Numbered from the stretch's first letter, positions 49,369 to 58,460 are shown. The stretch is 64,000 nucleotides of DNA from Methylobacterium sp. WSM2598 (GCF_000379105.1 NZ_KB900609.1:2918774-2982773); one strand, 5' to 3'. Program-made: numbers and translations. The notes: generated by a model not told the origin, from the sequence alone.

Positions 49369-49480
49369 CACGGGATCCGCTTGATCGAAGCGGATCGGGT
49401 GTCGCAAGCCTGCGCGGCGCCTGAGCGCGGCGCCCGAGCGAAGAGGACATCCGCGTTGCGAAGCCATCAACCGGATGTCG
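49366..49480 (+). repeat. palindromic 3'-end element, copy B
   Basis: Starts with the TGA of the lysozyme gene, then ACACGGGATCCGCTTGATCG forming the hairpin GATCCGCTT/AAGCGGATC, the GGCGCCTGAGCG repeat, and a GACATCCG ... CGGATGTC dyad. It lacks about 20 bp of the inner stem found in copies A and C. Its end lies one base before the RNase HII ATG. Confidence 0.85.
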
Positions 49481-49481
49481 G

Positions 49482-50111
49482 ATGAAACGCCCCTTCCTGG
49501 CGCGCGAGGCGGCCCGCTACCCGGCGCTGATCGGCTGCGACGAGGTCGGGCGCGGCGCCCTCTGCGGCCCGGTCATCGTGGCGGCGGTCCATTTCGATCC
49601 GGCGGCCCTGCCGCCCGACCTCCTCGAAGCCCTCGACGATTCGAAGCGCCTCGACGCCGCGACCCGCGCGCGGCTCGCCGCGCGGCTCCCCGCCCTCGCG
49701 CGGATCGCCTATGCGGGGGCGTCGCGGGACCTGATCGACCGCATCAACGTGCGCGCCGCCACCCTCGACGCCATGGCCCGCGCCGTGCTGCGGCTCGGCC
49801 TCGCCGGCCCGGTGGCGGTGGACGGGCGCGACCGGCCGCCCGGCCTCGACGGGCGGGTGCGGGCGGTGATCGGCGGCGAGCGCCTCGTGCCCCAGATCGC
49901 CGCCGCCTCGATCCTCGCCAAGGTGCTGCGCGACCGGCTGATGGCGGTCCTCGCCCGGCGCCACCCGGCCTATGCCTGGGCGCGCAACGCCGGCTACGGC
50001 ACGGCCGCCCACCGGGCCGCCCTGCTCCGCGAGGGCCCCTCCCCCCATCACCGCCGCAGCTTCCGGCTCGGCGGCGCCCCGTGCCATAACGGGGCGCCGG
50101 ACGGGCCCTGA
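49482..50111 (+). CDS. rnhB: ribonuclease HII
   Basis: 209 residues. The DEDD active site is visible as IGCDEVGRGALCGPV (Asp, Glu), LDDSKRLDAATR (Asp) and AASILAKVLRDRLM (Asp near the end of the core). It removes ribonucleotides from DNA and RNA primers. The start at 49482 comes directly after repeat copy B, so any ribosome-binding sequence must lie in the repeat. It is probably transcribed together with the lysozyme gene through the element. Confidence 0.96.
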   Translation: MKRPFLAREAARYPALIGCDEVGRGALCGPVIVAAVHFDPAALPPDLLEALDDSKRLDAATRARLAARLPALARIAYAGASRDLIDRINVRAATLDAMARAVLRLGLAGPVAVDGRDRPPGLDGRVRAVIGGERLVPQIAAASILAKVLRDRLMAVLARRHPAYAWARNAGYGTAAHRAALLREGPSPHHRRSFRLGGAPCHNGAPDGP

Positions 50112-50150
50112 GGCCCCGACGCCAACGACGATCCAGCCGGGAGGCGCCCC

Positions 50151-51761
50151 ATGACCCCGATGTCCCGCCGGGTGATGAACCTCGCCCACTGCCTGACCCA
50201 GGCGGCGCAGCGGCACCCCGAGGGGATCGCCATCGACTGGGGCGGGCGGACCTGGAGCTGGGCCGCCTTCGACGCCCGCGTCTCGCGCCTCGCGGCGGCT
50301 TTGCGGGCCCGCGGCATCGGCAAGGGCGACCGCCTGCTGGTCCATGCCCGCAACGGCAACCCGATCCTCGAGATCATGTACGCGGCCTTCCGGCTCGGGG
50401 CCGTGTTCGTGCCGACGAATCACCGGCTGATGCCGGGCGACGTCGCCTACCTGGCCGAGCAATCCGGCGCGCGGGCCTTCCTGTGCCAGGCGGACAATCC
50501 GGGCCACGTCGCCGCCGTGCGGGCGGCGCGGCCGGACCTGTCGCTCGTCGTCACCCTCGGCGAGGGCGAGGCGGAGGGCCTCGCCTACGAGGCGCTGCTC
50601 GCCGGGGCACCGGACGCGCCGGTGGCGAACGCGGCGGTCGAGCACGACGATCCGTGCTGGTTCTTCTACACGTCGGGCACCACCGGCAAGCCGAAGGCCG
50701 CGGTGCTCACGCACGGCCAGATGGCCTTCGTCATCACCAACCACCTCTGCGACCTGATGCCGGACACGCGGCCGGAGCGCGACGTCTCCCTGGTCGTGGC
50801 GCCGCTCTCGCACGGGGCGGGGGTGCACGCCCTGGCCCAGGTCGCCCGCGCGGTGACGACCGTGCTGCCCGGCTCCGACCGCTTCGACGGGGCCGAGATC
50901 TGGCGGCTCGTCGCCCAGCACCGCGTCACGAACATGTTCACGGTGCCGACCATCCTCAAGATGATGGTCGAGCACCCGGCCGTGGCCGCGCACGACCACT
51001 CCTCCCTGCGCTACGTCATCTACGCGGGGGCGCCGATGTACCGGGAGGACCAGAAGCGGGCGCTCGGCGTGCTCGGCCCGGTGATCGTGCAGTATTTCGG
51101 GCTCGGCGAGGTGACGGGCAACATCACGGTGCTGCCGCCCCACCTCCACGACCCGGAGGACGGGCCGGGCGTGCGGATCGGGACCTGCGGGATCGAGCGC
51201 ACCGGCATGGAGGTGCAGATCCAGGACGCGGAGGGCCGCGCCCTGCCGCCCGGCGAGACCGGCGAGATCTGCGTCTGCGGCCCGGCGGTCTTCGCCGGCT
51301 ACTGGAACAACCCCAAGGCCAATGCGGAGGCGTTTCGCGATGGCTGGTTCCGGACCGGCGACCTCGGCTTCCTCGACGCGCAGCGCTTCCTGACCATCAC
51401 GGGCCGCGCCTCCGACATGTACATCTCGGGCGGCTCGAACATCTACCCGCGCGAGATCGAGGAGAAGATCCTGACCCACCCGGCCGTGGCCGAGACCGCG
51501 GTGCTCGGGGTGCCCGACCCGGTCTGGGGCGAGATCGGCGTCGCGGTCTGCGTGCCGCGCGAGGGCGCCTCCCTGACGGAGGCCGAGATCCTCGACTACC
51601 TCGACGGCAAGGTCGCCCGCTACAAGATGCCCAAGCGGGTCTTCCTGCGCCCCTCCCTGCCGAAATCCGGCTACGGCAAGATCACCAAGGCGATGGTGCG
51701 CGAGGATCTCGAGGCGGCCGGGCTGCTGCCGCTCGGCGGGCGGCCGAGCCATGCGGCCTGA
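50151..51761 (+). CDS. acyl-CoA synthetase (AMP-dependent synthetase/ligase)
   Basis: 536 residues. ANL-superfamily motifs: WFFYTSGTTGKPKAAVLTHG (P-loop), YFGLGEVTGN (A5-like), GWFRTGDLGFLD, GRASDMYISGGSNIYPREIE and the catalytic lysine in PKSGYGKITK. It activates a carboxylic acid with ATP and ligates it to CoA. The substrate is unknown; length and motifs fit medium- or long-chain or aryl acids. The next gene overlaps it by 11 bp and encodes a tandem PPC protein, so both are made from one transcript. Confidence 0.92.
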   Translation: MTPMSRRVMNLAHCLTQAAQRHPEGIAIDWGGRTWSWAAFDARVSRLAAALRARGIGKGDRLLVHARNGNPILEIMYAAFRLGAVFVPTNHRLMPGDVAYLAEQSGARAFLCQADNPGHVAAVRAARPDLSLVVTLGEGEAEGLAYEALLAGAPDAPVANAAVEHDDPCWFFYTSGTTGKPKAAVLTHGQMAFVITNHLCDLMPDTRPERDVSLVVAPLSHGAGVHALAQVARAVTTVLPGSDRFDGAEIWRLVAQHRVTNMFTVPTILKMMVEHPAVAAHDHSSLRYVIYAGAPMYREDQKRALGVLGPVIVQYFGLGEVTGNITVLPPHLHDPEDGPGVRIGTCGIERTGMEVQIQDAEGRALPPGETGEICVCGPAVFAGYWNNPKANAEAFRDGWFRTGDLGFLDAQRFLTITGRASDMYISGGSNIYPREIEEKILTHPAVAETAVLGVPDPVWGEIGVAVCVPREGASLTEAEILDYLDGKVARYKMPKRVFLRPSLPKSGYGKITKAMVREDLEAAGLLPLGGRPSHAA

Positions 51762-52620
51762 CCCGGCGCGGCCCGCGCGGGCCTTCCTCGCCCAGCCCGG
51801 CCCGGTCCGGCCCGAGCGCCGGATCGCGGCCTCGGGCGCGCTGCGGCGCGCGGCCTTCGGGCCCGAATCCGGGGCGACGCTGCTCGACGCCCTCGCCGCC
51901 CCCCTGCGGGCGGCCGGGATGGCGGGGGCGACGCTGCACCTCGACGGCGGCGCCTTCGCGCCCTTCGCCTACGTGATGCCGGCCCATTCCACCGAGCCGT
52001 CCCACGCGGCCTATTACAGCGAGACCTTCCGGCCCGCGGGCGAGACGCGGCTGGAGCGGGCGAGCGCGACCTTCGGCACCCGCGACGGCGCGCCGTTCCT
52101 GCACGTCCACGGGACCTGGATCGAGGCGGATGGCCGGCGGCGGGCGGGCCACCTGCTGCCGGGCGAGGTGGTGGTGCGCGCGCCGCCGCGCGCGGAGGCC
52201 TGGGGCAGCGCGGAGGCGGCGTGGCGCGTGCTGCCCGATGCGGAGACGAATTTCGCGCTCTTCACGCCGGTCGCGCAGGGCCCGTCCGGGGGCGGCTGCA
52301 TCCTCCTGAAGGTTCAGCCGAACGAGGACCTGTTCCTGGCCGTCGAGGCGACGTGCCGGGAACACGGCCTGCGCCGCGCCCGGGTGCGGGGCCTCGGCAG
52401 CCTGGTGCGGCCGGCCTTCGCGGACGGCCGCGTCGTGCCGACCGACGCGAGCGAGGTGCTGATCCGCGACGGGCGCGTCGAGGCGGACCCGGACGGGAGC
52501 TTGCGCGCCCATCTCGACATCGCCGTCGTCGACGTCGCCGGGGCGATCCACGAGGGCGTGCTCGCGCGCGGGCGCAACAGCGTCTGCATCACCTTCGAGC
52601 TGGGGATCGAGGCGCTGTGA
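51751..52620 (+). CDS. tandem PPC (DUF296) domain protein
   Basis: 289 residues with two successive PPC/DUF296 modules: about 30-150 (ATLLDALAAPLRAAGMAGATL ... APFLHVHGTWIEADGRRRAGHLLPGE) and 160-289 (CILLKVQPNEDLFLAVEATC ... RAHLDIAVVDVAGAIHEGVL). Single PPC domains occur in plant AT-hook proteins and bacterial 'PD1-like' proteins and form trimers. Bacterial function is unknown, and DNA binding has not been shown for this form. It overlaps the acyl-CoA synthetase gene by 11 bp, suggesting a metabolic link. Its stop lies just before repeat copy C. Confidence 0.85.
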   Translation: MRPDPARPARAFLAQPGPVRPERRIAASGALRRAAFGPESGATLLDALAAPLRAAGMAGATLHLDGGAFAPFAYVMPAHSTEPSHAAYYSETFRPAGETRLERASATFGTRDGAPFLHVHGTWIEADGRRRAGHLLPGEVVVRAPPRAEAWGSAEAAWRVLPDAETNFALFTPVAQGPSGGGCILLKVQPNEDLFLAVEATCREHGLRRARVRGLGSLVRPAFADGRVVPTDASEVLIRDGRVEADPDGSLRAHLDIAVVDVAGAIHEGVLARGRNSVCITFELGIEAL

Positions 52621-52622
52621 TA

Positions 52623-52753
52623 CGACATCCGGCCGATTGCTTCGCCATCTCCGATTTCGGCCATGCGGATGTCGGCGTCGCTCAGGCACCGCGCTCAGGC
52701 GCCGCGCGGGCGTGTAATCCGGGATCCGCTTCGATCACGCGGATCCCGGATCA
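52623..52753 (-). repeat. palindromic 3'-end element, copy C
   Basis: Fills the gap between two convergent genes. On the minus strand it starts with the TGA of the PAQR gene, then a hairpin with 12-bp arms (TCCGGGATCCGC/GCGGATCCCGGA), the GC-rich linker and the GACATCCG-type dyad at the far end. Closely similar to copy A over its full length. Confidence 0.9.
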
Positions 52754-53443
52754 GGCCGCCGCCTCCATCATGCTGCGAAAGACCGCCCCGTAGTGGCAGG
52801 CCGCCGCGGCGAGCACGAAGCCGTGCCAGATGGCGTTCTGGAACGGCAGCCGGTGCCAGAGGTGGAAGATCACCCCCGCCGAGTAGAGCAGGCCCCCGCC
52901 CGCGAGCAGCGCGAAGGCGTCCGGGACGAGCTGGCCGATCACCGAATCGTAGGCCGCGACCCCGCTCCAGCCGAGGGCGAGGTAGAGCGCCACCGCGAGC
53001 CGGTCGAACCGGCCCGGCAGGGCGACCTTGATCGCCATGCCCGCCACCGCCACGAGCCAGATCCCCGCGAGCAGGCCCCAGGCGACCCCGCCGCTCCCCA
53101 CCAGCGCCACGAGCGGCGTGTAGGTGCCGGCGATCATCAGGAAGATGGTGGCGTGGTCGGCCCGGCGCAGCAGCCATTTCCGCCGTCCCAGCGGCCACAT
53201 GTTGTAGGCCGCCGAGACGCTCAGCATCGCCACGAGCCCCGCCGCGTAGACGCCGACCGAGAGCTTCTCGCCCGGGTGAAGCCGCGCGAGCGCCGCCGTG
53301 ACCACCAGGGCGAGCCCCCCGATCACCGCGAAGGTCACGCCGATCACGTGGACGATGCCGTCCGCCAGCAATTCCCGGGGCGAGTAGGACCAGTTCAGGG
53401 AGGGCGGCCGGCCGTCATCGGCGTGTCCGGTCGTCGGGCGCAT
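52751..53443 (-). CDS. hemolysin III / PAQR family membrane protein
   Basis: 230 residues with seven membrane helices. The conserved elements are ADGIVHVIGVTFAVIGG (first helix), SAAYNMWP, RRADHATIFLMIAGTYTPL (Asp-His), and FHLWHRLPFQNAIWHGFVL near the end (H..H...H metal site). These match PAQR/HlyIII proteins, predicted zinc-dependent membrane hydrolases. True haemolytic activity is doubtful for most members. Its TGA is part of repeat copy C. Confidence 0.92.
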   Translation of the reverse strand: MRPTTGHADDGRPPSLNWSYSPRELLADGIVHVIGVTFAVIGGLALVVTAALARLHPGEKLSVGVYAAGLVAMLSVSAAYNMWPLGRRKWLLRRADHATIFLMIAGTYTPLVALVGSGGVAWGLLAGIWLVAVAGMAIKVALPGRFDRLAVALYLALGWSGVAAYDSVIGQLVPDAFALLAGGGLLYSAGVIFHLWHRLPFQNAIWHGFVLAAAACHYGAVFRSMMEAAA

Positions 53444-53531
53444 GGGGGGCTCCGGGGCTCCGCCGGCGGCCGCGCGCCGCCACGTTCCAGGAAACCATCA
53501 AATCCGGGGCCGGTCACCCTGCGGCGCAGCG

Positions 53532-54614
53532 TCACCCGCGCGCCAGAGTGCCGATCCGGGCATGGGCCACGGCCATGCCGAGCACGAGCATCGCGGTGAC
53601 CTGGTGGGCGAGGCCCGCCCAGAGCGGGACCGCCAGGAGGAGCGTGGTGATCCCGAGCATCGCCTGCGCGGCGACGAGGCCGGCGAGCGCCGCGGCCCGG
53701 CGCGCCGCGCCGCTGCCCGGCCGCGCCCGCCGGGCGTCGAGGGCGTGCAGGAGCGCCAGGGCGAGCAGCGCGTAGGCGACGAGGCGGTGGTTGAGCTGCA
53801 CCAGCGCGACGTTGTCGACGAAGTTCTCGATCCAGGGCGTCGCCGCGAACAGGCCCGAGACCGGCGGGATGAAGGCCCCGTCCATCAGCGGCCAGGTGTT
53901 GTAGGTGAGCCCCGCCTTCGAGCCCGCGACGAGGCCGCCGAGGGCGATCTGCAGGAGCGTCGCGACCGGGAGCAGGAGGGCGGTCAGGCGCAGCCGCCGC
54001 GGCGCCGCCGCCTCGGCCGGGCGGTCGAGCCCGGCGGCGAGCCAGACCAGCCCGGCGAAGATCGCGCTCGCGAGCGTCAGGTGCGCGGCGAGCTTGATCG
54101 GCGCCACCGCGACCATGCCGGGCTGCAGGCCCGAGGCCACCATGATCCAGCCCACCGCCCCCTGCAGCCCGCCGAGCACGCCGAGGCCGACGAGGCCGAG
54201 GCCGAGGCGCCGGTCGAGCCGGCCCGTCCACCAGAACCAGCCGAGGGGCAGGAAGAAGCACAGCCCGATCAGCCGGCCGAGGAAGCGGTGGCCCCATTCC
54301 CAGGCGTAGATGACCTGGAACTCGGCGAGCGACATGCCGCGGTTGAGGATGTCGTACTGGGGCGTCGCCCGGTACTTGGCGAATTCCTCGGCCCAGGCCT
54401 CGGCGGAGAGCGGCGGGACCGCCCCGGTCACCGGCTTCCACTCGGTGATCGAGAGGCCGGAGCCGGTGAGCCGCGTGGCGCCGCCGACCGCCACCATGGC
54501 CACCACCAGGGCGGCCATCAGGAAGAGCCAGCGGCGGACGGCGATCCGCGGGCGGGACGCGGCGCGGTCCCGCGCGGGGGCGACGGAGAGAGGCTTCAGG
54601 GCGGCGCTGGTCAT
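53532..54614 (-). CDS. ctaA: heme A synthase (COX15/CtaA)
   Basis: 360 residues with eight membrane helices. MVAVGGATRLTGSGLSITEWKPVTG is the N-terminal signature; YAWEWGHRFLGRLIGL and FVDNVALVQLNHRLVAYAL contribute haem-ligand histidines; HQVTAMLVLG is in the last helix. It converts haem O to haem A for aa3-type cytochrome oxidase in the inner membrane. The divergent DUF2842 gene upstream is a common neighbour in alphaproteobacteria. Confidence 0.95.
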   Translation of the reverse strand: MTSAALKPLSVAPARDRAASRPRIAVRRWLFLMAALVVAMVAVGGATRLTGSGLSITEWKPVTGAVPPLSAEAWAEEFAKYRATPQYDILNRGMSLAEFQVIYAWEWGHRFLGRLIGLCFFLPLGWFWWTGRLDRRLGLGLVGLGVLGGLQGAVGWIMVASGLQPGMVAVAPIKLAAHLTLASAIFAGLVWLAAGLDRPAEAAAPRRLRLTALLLPVATLLQIALGGLVAGSKAGLTYNTWPLMDGAFIPPVSGLFAATPWIENFVDNVALVQLNHRLVAYALLALALLHALDARRARPGSGAARRAAALAGLVAAQAMLGITTLLLAVPLWAGLAHQVTAMLVLGMAVAHARIGTLARG

Positions 54615-54782
54615 GGCGGGCCTCTACGCGCGGGCGGGACGACCGCGCAACGCTCGCCGGTGCCGCACCCGGGCAGGCCTGCGGCCCCGCCGCGGGTTGC
54701 GGGCCGCCCCGGGCTCGCTTAGGCGGGCGGCCACTCGGGCGGGCGATGGCCCGCCAGTCCCCTCCCCTTCCGGAGACCCGCG

Positions 54783-54992
54783 ATGCGCCGCCGCACCCGC
54801 TCGTTCATCGGCACGATCGTGATGATCGCCTTCGTGATGATCTACGCGCCGCTCGCCATGGCGCTGGCCGACAGCCGCATCGCCGAGACGCCGCCCCTGG
54901 TGCAGTCGGTCCTCTACGCGGCGCTCGGCGTCCTCTGGATCTTCCCGCTGATGCCGCTGATCCGCTGGATGGTGCGGCCGGACGCCGCCTGA
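54783..54992 (+). CDS. DUF2842-family small membrane protein
   Basis: 69 residues with two membrane helices (SFIGTIVMIAFVMIYAPLAMALAD and VQSVLYAALGVLWIFPLMPLIRWM). The RRRTRSFIGT start and the WIFPLMPLIRWM end are characteristic of DUF2842. Function unknown, frequently next to ctaA as here. Confidence 0.85.
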   Translation: MRRRTRSFIGTIVMIAFVMIYAPLAMALADSRIAETPPLVQSVLYAALGVLWIFPLMPLIRWMVRPDAA

Positions 54993-55009
54993 CGCGACGG
55001 CCGGTTTTT
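54978..55009 (+). terminator. weak hairpin plus T-run after the DUF2842 gene
   Basis: CCGGACG (54978) pairs with CGGCCGG (54998-55004) with one mismatch, followed by TTTTT at 55005-55009. The stem overlaps the end of the coding sequence. Confidence 0.35.
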
Positions 55010-55096
55010 CGCCGCACTCGTCGGCGAGACAGCCCGGCGGCGCCCCCGAAGGGGTGCCCCTCGGCTCTCTCCTCCCGATCAAGGCTTCTCCGGGCC

Positions 55097-55429
55097 ATGC
55101 GCCACGCCCTCGCGACGCTTCTCCTCCTCGGCCCGCTCGCCGCACCCGCCCTCGCCCAGGGCGCGCCGCGCTCGGTGGCCGATTGCGAGCGCATCCGGGG
55201 CGACCTCGCCTACAACCAGTGCCTGTCGCTGTTCGGGCCCGCGGCCCCCACCAAGGGCGCGGCGCTGCCGGCGGAGACCACCGAGGTGCGCCTGCCGGCC
55301 GCCGGCGCCGCCGCGGAGGCCGAGCCGGCCCCCGCCTATCGCGGCCGCCGCCGCGCCGCGCGGCGCTATCACCGGGGCCGCCAGAGCGCGAGCTTCGCGG
55401 TGGCGAGCGGCCGCCACCGCCGCCGCTGA
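55097..55429 (+). CDS. small exported protein with basic C-terminus
   Basis: 110 residues: signal peptide MRHALATLLLLGPLAAPALAQ, then a Cys pair (ADCERIRGDLAYNQCLSLFG) and a strongly basic tail rich in Arg/His/Tyr (RRRAARRYHRGR). No domain is recognised. Similar small 'CERI..DLAYNQCL' proteins occur in Rhizobiales (recall only). Probably periplasmic; the two cysteines could form a disulphide. Confidence 0.7.
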   Translation: MRHALATLLLLGPLAAPALAQGAPRSVADCERIRGDLAYNQCLSLFGPAAPTKGAALPAETTEVRLPAAGAAAEAEPAPAYRGRRRAARRYHRGRQSASFAVASGRHRRR

Positions 55430-55432
55430 CCA

Positions 55433-56488
55433 TCAGGCGACGTTGAGCCGCCGCCCGCGGTTCCAGGCCAGGAACGGCACGCCCGAGAGCAGGGCCGCGA
55501 GCGCCGCGTCGCTCTGGAAGCAGCCGTTGACCGAGACCCGCGGCAGGGCGTGCAGGTGCGCCCGGTGGTCCGGGAAGAGGTGGCCCGGCCGCGTCGTCAC
55601 CGCGGTGGCGTAGCCCGCCTCCCGGGCGAGGGCGAAATCCCGCGGCCCCGCCGAGGTCGGATCCCCGACCGGGAAGGAGAAGTGCTGCGGCACGCGCCCG
55701 AGCCGCGCCGCGATGAGGGCGCGCGACTCCGCGATCTCGCGCCGGGCGGTCTCGGCCCCGTGCTTGGCGAGCATCGGGTGGGTCAGGGTATGGGCGCCGA
55801 TCGTCAGGTCCGGCTCCTCCTCCGCCAGCGCCCGCAAGTCCTCGAAGTCCAGGCAGAGCTCCCGGGTGATGGCGCGCGGGTCGAGATCCGCCGCGCGGGC
55901 GAGCTGCGCGACGGCGTCGCGCAGCCGCGCCTCGGGGCCGGCCCGCAGCACCCGATAGACCTGCGCGAAGGCCGCGCTCTTCTGCGCCGGATCGGCGGCG
56001 GGCAGGTCGAGCCCGGCCTCCGGCAGGCGCACCCGGTCGAGCCGGTCGATCGCCCGTTCGAGCTCGACCCACCACAGCCGCCCCGTGCCCTCCGCGAAGG
56101 CGGTGGTGACGAAGAGCGTCCAGGGCGCGCCGTGGCGCCGCAGGACCGGCCGGGCGTGCTCGAGGTTGTCGCGGTAGCCGTCGTCGAAGGTGAGGATCGC
56201 GAAGGGGTGCGGCCCGGGCGCGGCGAGGCGCCCCGGCAGGTCGTCGAGGCCGACGAGGTCGAAGCCGCGGGCCCGCAGGGCGGTGAGCACGCGGTCGAGG
56301 AAGGCGGGCGTGATCGCGAGCAGCTGGTTGGGCGCGTAGGGCCCGGGCGGCTCCGGCCGCACGTGGTGGAAGGTGAGGATCACGCCGCAGCCGCGGGCGG
56401 CGGGGGCGAGCCAGCGGTCGGCGCGGGTCGCCGCGATCGCGGCGAAGCCGGCGCGGAACAGGCGGAGGCGGGTCTCGGCGGCGAGCAT
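55433..56488 (-). CDS. polysaccharide deacetylase (NodB-fold)
   Basis: 351 residues from the ATG at 56488 (an in-frame GTG at 56533 is possible). The NodB motifs are present: LTFDDGYRDN (two Asp), GAHTLTHPMLAKH (H..H), and FSFPVGDP in place of motif 3. It removes N-acetyl groups from a glycan, in a metal-dependent reaction. There is no clear signal peptide, so the substrate may be a cytoplasmic or lipid-linked glycan. It is divergent from an acyltransferase of the CelD type 410 bp away, suggesting an exopolysaccharide-modifying locus. Confidence 0.9.
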   Translation of the reverse strand: MLAAETRLRLFRAGFAAIAATRADRWLAPAARGCGVILTFHHVRPEPPGPYAPNQLLAITPAFLDRVLTALRARGFDLVGLDDLPGRLAAPGPHPFAILTFDDGYRDNLEHARPVLRRHGAPWTLFVTTAFAEGTGRLWWVELERAIDRLDRVRLPEAGLDLPAADPAQKSAAFAQVYRVLRAGPEARLRDAVAQLARAADLDPRAITRELCLDFEDLRALAEEEPDLTIGAHTLTHPMLAKHGAETARREIAESRALIAARLGRVPQHFSFPVGDPTSAGPRDFALAREAGYATAVTTRPGHLFPDHRAHLHALPRVSVNGCFQSDAALAALLSGVPFLAWNRGRRLNVA

Positions 56489-56897
56489 GCGGGCGACCGT
56501 GCGGGCCGGATCCCCCGCGGAACGCGGTGCCACCGGCGCCCGCCCCGCTCCGCGGCGCGGCCGCGACGCCCCGGACGCATCCTCATCCCACGGGCGGGCT
56601 TGCGGAAGGGTAACGGGATGGCGGGTGCCCGGCCGGGCCGCCGCGATTCGCGCAACGGACAGTCCCGCCGCAGCATCCCCAAGCTCGCCCGGCCCGAGCG
56701 GGCCGGCTCCGCGCCGACCGATTGTGGGTCCGCCGGCATCATCTTTCCAAGCGATAGATCTTTCCCTTGCGGCAATGTACTTCGTGATGCGAAAGATGTC
56801 GGCCCAAACGATTCATTACCGATGCCGCGCGAAAACGACCCTGGCCGGTCGAGGGATCGGCTAGTTTTCGGTCGGCCAGGCGGCCGCAGGCGGGACG
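56489..56897. other. 409-bp divergent control region
   Basis: No gene seen. Positions 56740-56870 are clearly AT-richer than their surroundings and probably contain the promoter of the rightward acyltransferase gene; no dyad stood out. Confidence 0.45.
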
Positions 56898-58103
56898 GTG
56901 GGAGGAATGGTCGGGCTCGTGATCGAACTGCCGAGGGCGGGACCGGCGCGGACGGCGGAGGCCCGCCTCCTGGCCGAGGTCCACACGCGGCTCGACGCGG
57001 CCGAGGCCCCGTGGCGGGACCTCGAAGGCTCCGCCACCGTCGTGATGACGCCCTACCAGCGCTTCGACTGGGCCGCGGCGTACTTCGCCACCGCGCCGCG
57101 GGCCCGCCCGCTGATCGCGGTGCTGCGGGATCCGTGCGGCCGCCCGCGGCTCCTGCTGCCCTTCGCGGTGCGCCGCGAGCGCGGCCTGCGCGTCGCGCGC
57201 ATCGTCGGCGAGCGGCACGCGAATTTCCACATGCCGGTCTTCGCCAGCCGGGAGGCCGCCGCCCTCCCGCCGGAGACGGTGCGGGCGGCCCTGGTGCGCC
57301 TCGGCCGGGCGCACGGCATCGACGCCTACGCCTTCGCCCACCAGCCGCGCGCCTTCGCGGACACGGTCAATCCCCTGGCGGAGGGCGGCACGCCCTCGCC
57401 GAGCGACGGCTACGGCATGCGCCTCGGCCCGGATCCGGAGGAGACGGTCGCGCGGCTGTTCAGCGGCGATGCCCGCCGCAAGCTGCGCCAGAAGGAGAAG
57501 TGGCTGACCGCCGCCCACGGCCCGGTCGCGCACGTGGTCGCGGCGACCGCCGAGGAGGCCGAGGCGGTGATCGGCGCCTACCTCGCCCAGAAGGCGGTGC
57601 GCTTCGCGCAGCTGCGCCTGCCCAACCCCTTCGCGCAGGAGGCGGACCGCGCCTTCCTGACGGCGGCCTGCCGCCCCGGCCCGGCCCGGCCGGCCGCCCT
57701 CGAATGTCACGCCCTGCGCCGCGAGGCGGACGGGCACGTGCTGGCGACCTTCATCGGCGCCGTGGATGCCCGCCGCTTCAGCGCCATGCTGACCTCCTTC
57801 GACCCGGACCCGGCGCTGGCGCGGTTCAGCCCCGGGGACCTGCTGCTCCACGCCCTGGTGCGCGACCAGGCGGCCCGGGGCCGCGTCGCCCTCGACCTCG
57901 GGGTCGGCGAGGCGCCCTACAAATCCAAGATCTGCGACGAGGTCATCGCGCTCGTCGACGCGTGCGTGCCGGTGAGCGCGCGGGGACGGGCCTTCGCCGC
58001 GGGGATGCGGCTGCGGGTGCGGCTCAAGCGGCGGGTCAAGCGCAGCCCGCGCCTGCGCGCGCTCGCCGAGGGATTGCGCCGCCTCGTTCACCGGGCGGGG
58101 TAG
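56898..58103 (+). CDS. CelD/BcsL-type GNAT acyltransferase
   Basis: 401 residues from a GTG, with an ATG nine bases later; GGAGG sits between them, so the exact start is uncertain. Features include TPYQRFDWAAAYFATAP, FAVRRERGLRVARIVGERHANFHMPV and the family helix FSGDARRKLRQKEKWL. The C-terminal GNAT half ends DLGVGEAPYKSKICDE, the diagnostic 'D.G.G...YK' motif. It probably transfers an acyl group to a polysaccharide precursor. It forms a divergent pair with the deacetylase and is a paralogue of the partial gene at the left window edge. Confidence 0.85.
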   Translation: MGGMVGLVIELPRAGPARTAEARLLAEVHTRLDAAEAPWRDLEGSATVVMTPYQRFDWAAAYFATAPRARPLIAVLRDPCGRPRLLLPFAVRRERGLRVARIVGERHANFHMPVFASREAAALPPETVRAALVRLGRAHGIDAYAFAHQPRAFADTVNPLAEGGTPSPSDGYGMRLGPDPEETVARLFSGDARRKLRQKEKWLTAAHGPVAHVVAATAEEAEAVIGAYLAQKAVRFAQLRLPNPFAQEADRAFLTAACRPGPARPAALECHALRREADGHVLATFIGAVDARRFSAMLTSFDPDPALARFSPGDLLLHALVRDQAARGRVALDLGVGEAPYKSKICDEVIALVDACVPVSARGRAFAAGMRLRVRLKRRVKRSPRLRALAEGLRRLVHRAG

Positions 58104-58223
58104 GATCTTCTCCGCCGACGATTTTTTGCGGGAGAAGCGGTCCGCGGCGTGAACCAATCTCGGCCATGCGCGTCTCCTCGTGGGAGCGGCCCGACGGCCG
58201 GGTCGCGCATCACGGACGACTTC

Positions 58224-58460
58224 ATGACCACGCTCAAGACCCTCGCGCTCGCGGCCGTGCTCGCCGCCGCCACCGCGGTCCCCGCCCTCGCGCAGGGTGG
58301 CTCGCCCTACAACAACAGCGGCCAGCAGGCCGGCGGTCCGCTCGCCGGCCGCGAGCGGTCGATGGGCGCTCCCGGCGGCACCCCCGCGATGCGCATGGCC
58401 CCTCGCCAGCAGCGCATGATGCGCCATCAGCGGATGCACCGGCGCCACCACGTGCGCTGA
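58224..58460 (+). CDS. small exported Met/His/Arg-rich protein
   Basis: 78 residues: signal peptide MTTLKTLALAAVLAAATAVPALAQ, then Gly/Asn/Gln-rich sequence and a tail RQQRMMRHQRMHRRHHVR. The His/Met density suggests metal binding, but no family is recognised. It is convergent with the SHMT-like gene, and the gap holds a 16-bp-stem hairpin. Confidence 0.7.
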   Translation: MTTLKTLALAAVLAAATAVPALAQGGSPYNNSGQQAGGPLAGRERSMGAPGGTPAMRMAPRQQRMMRHQRMHRRHHVR

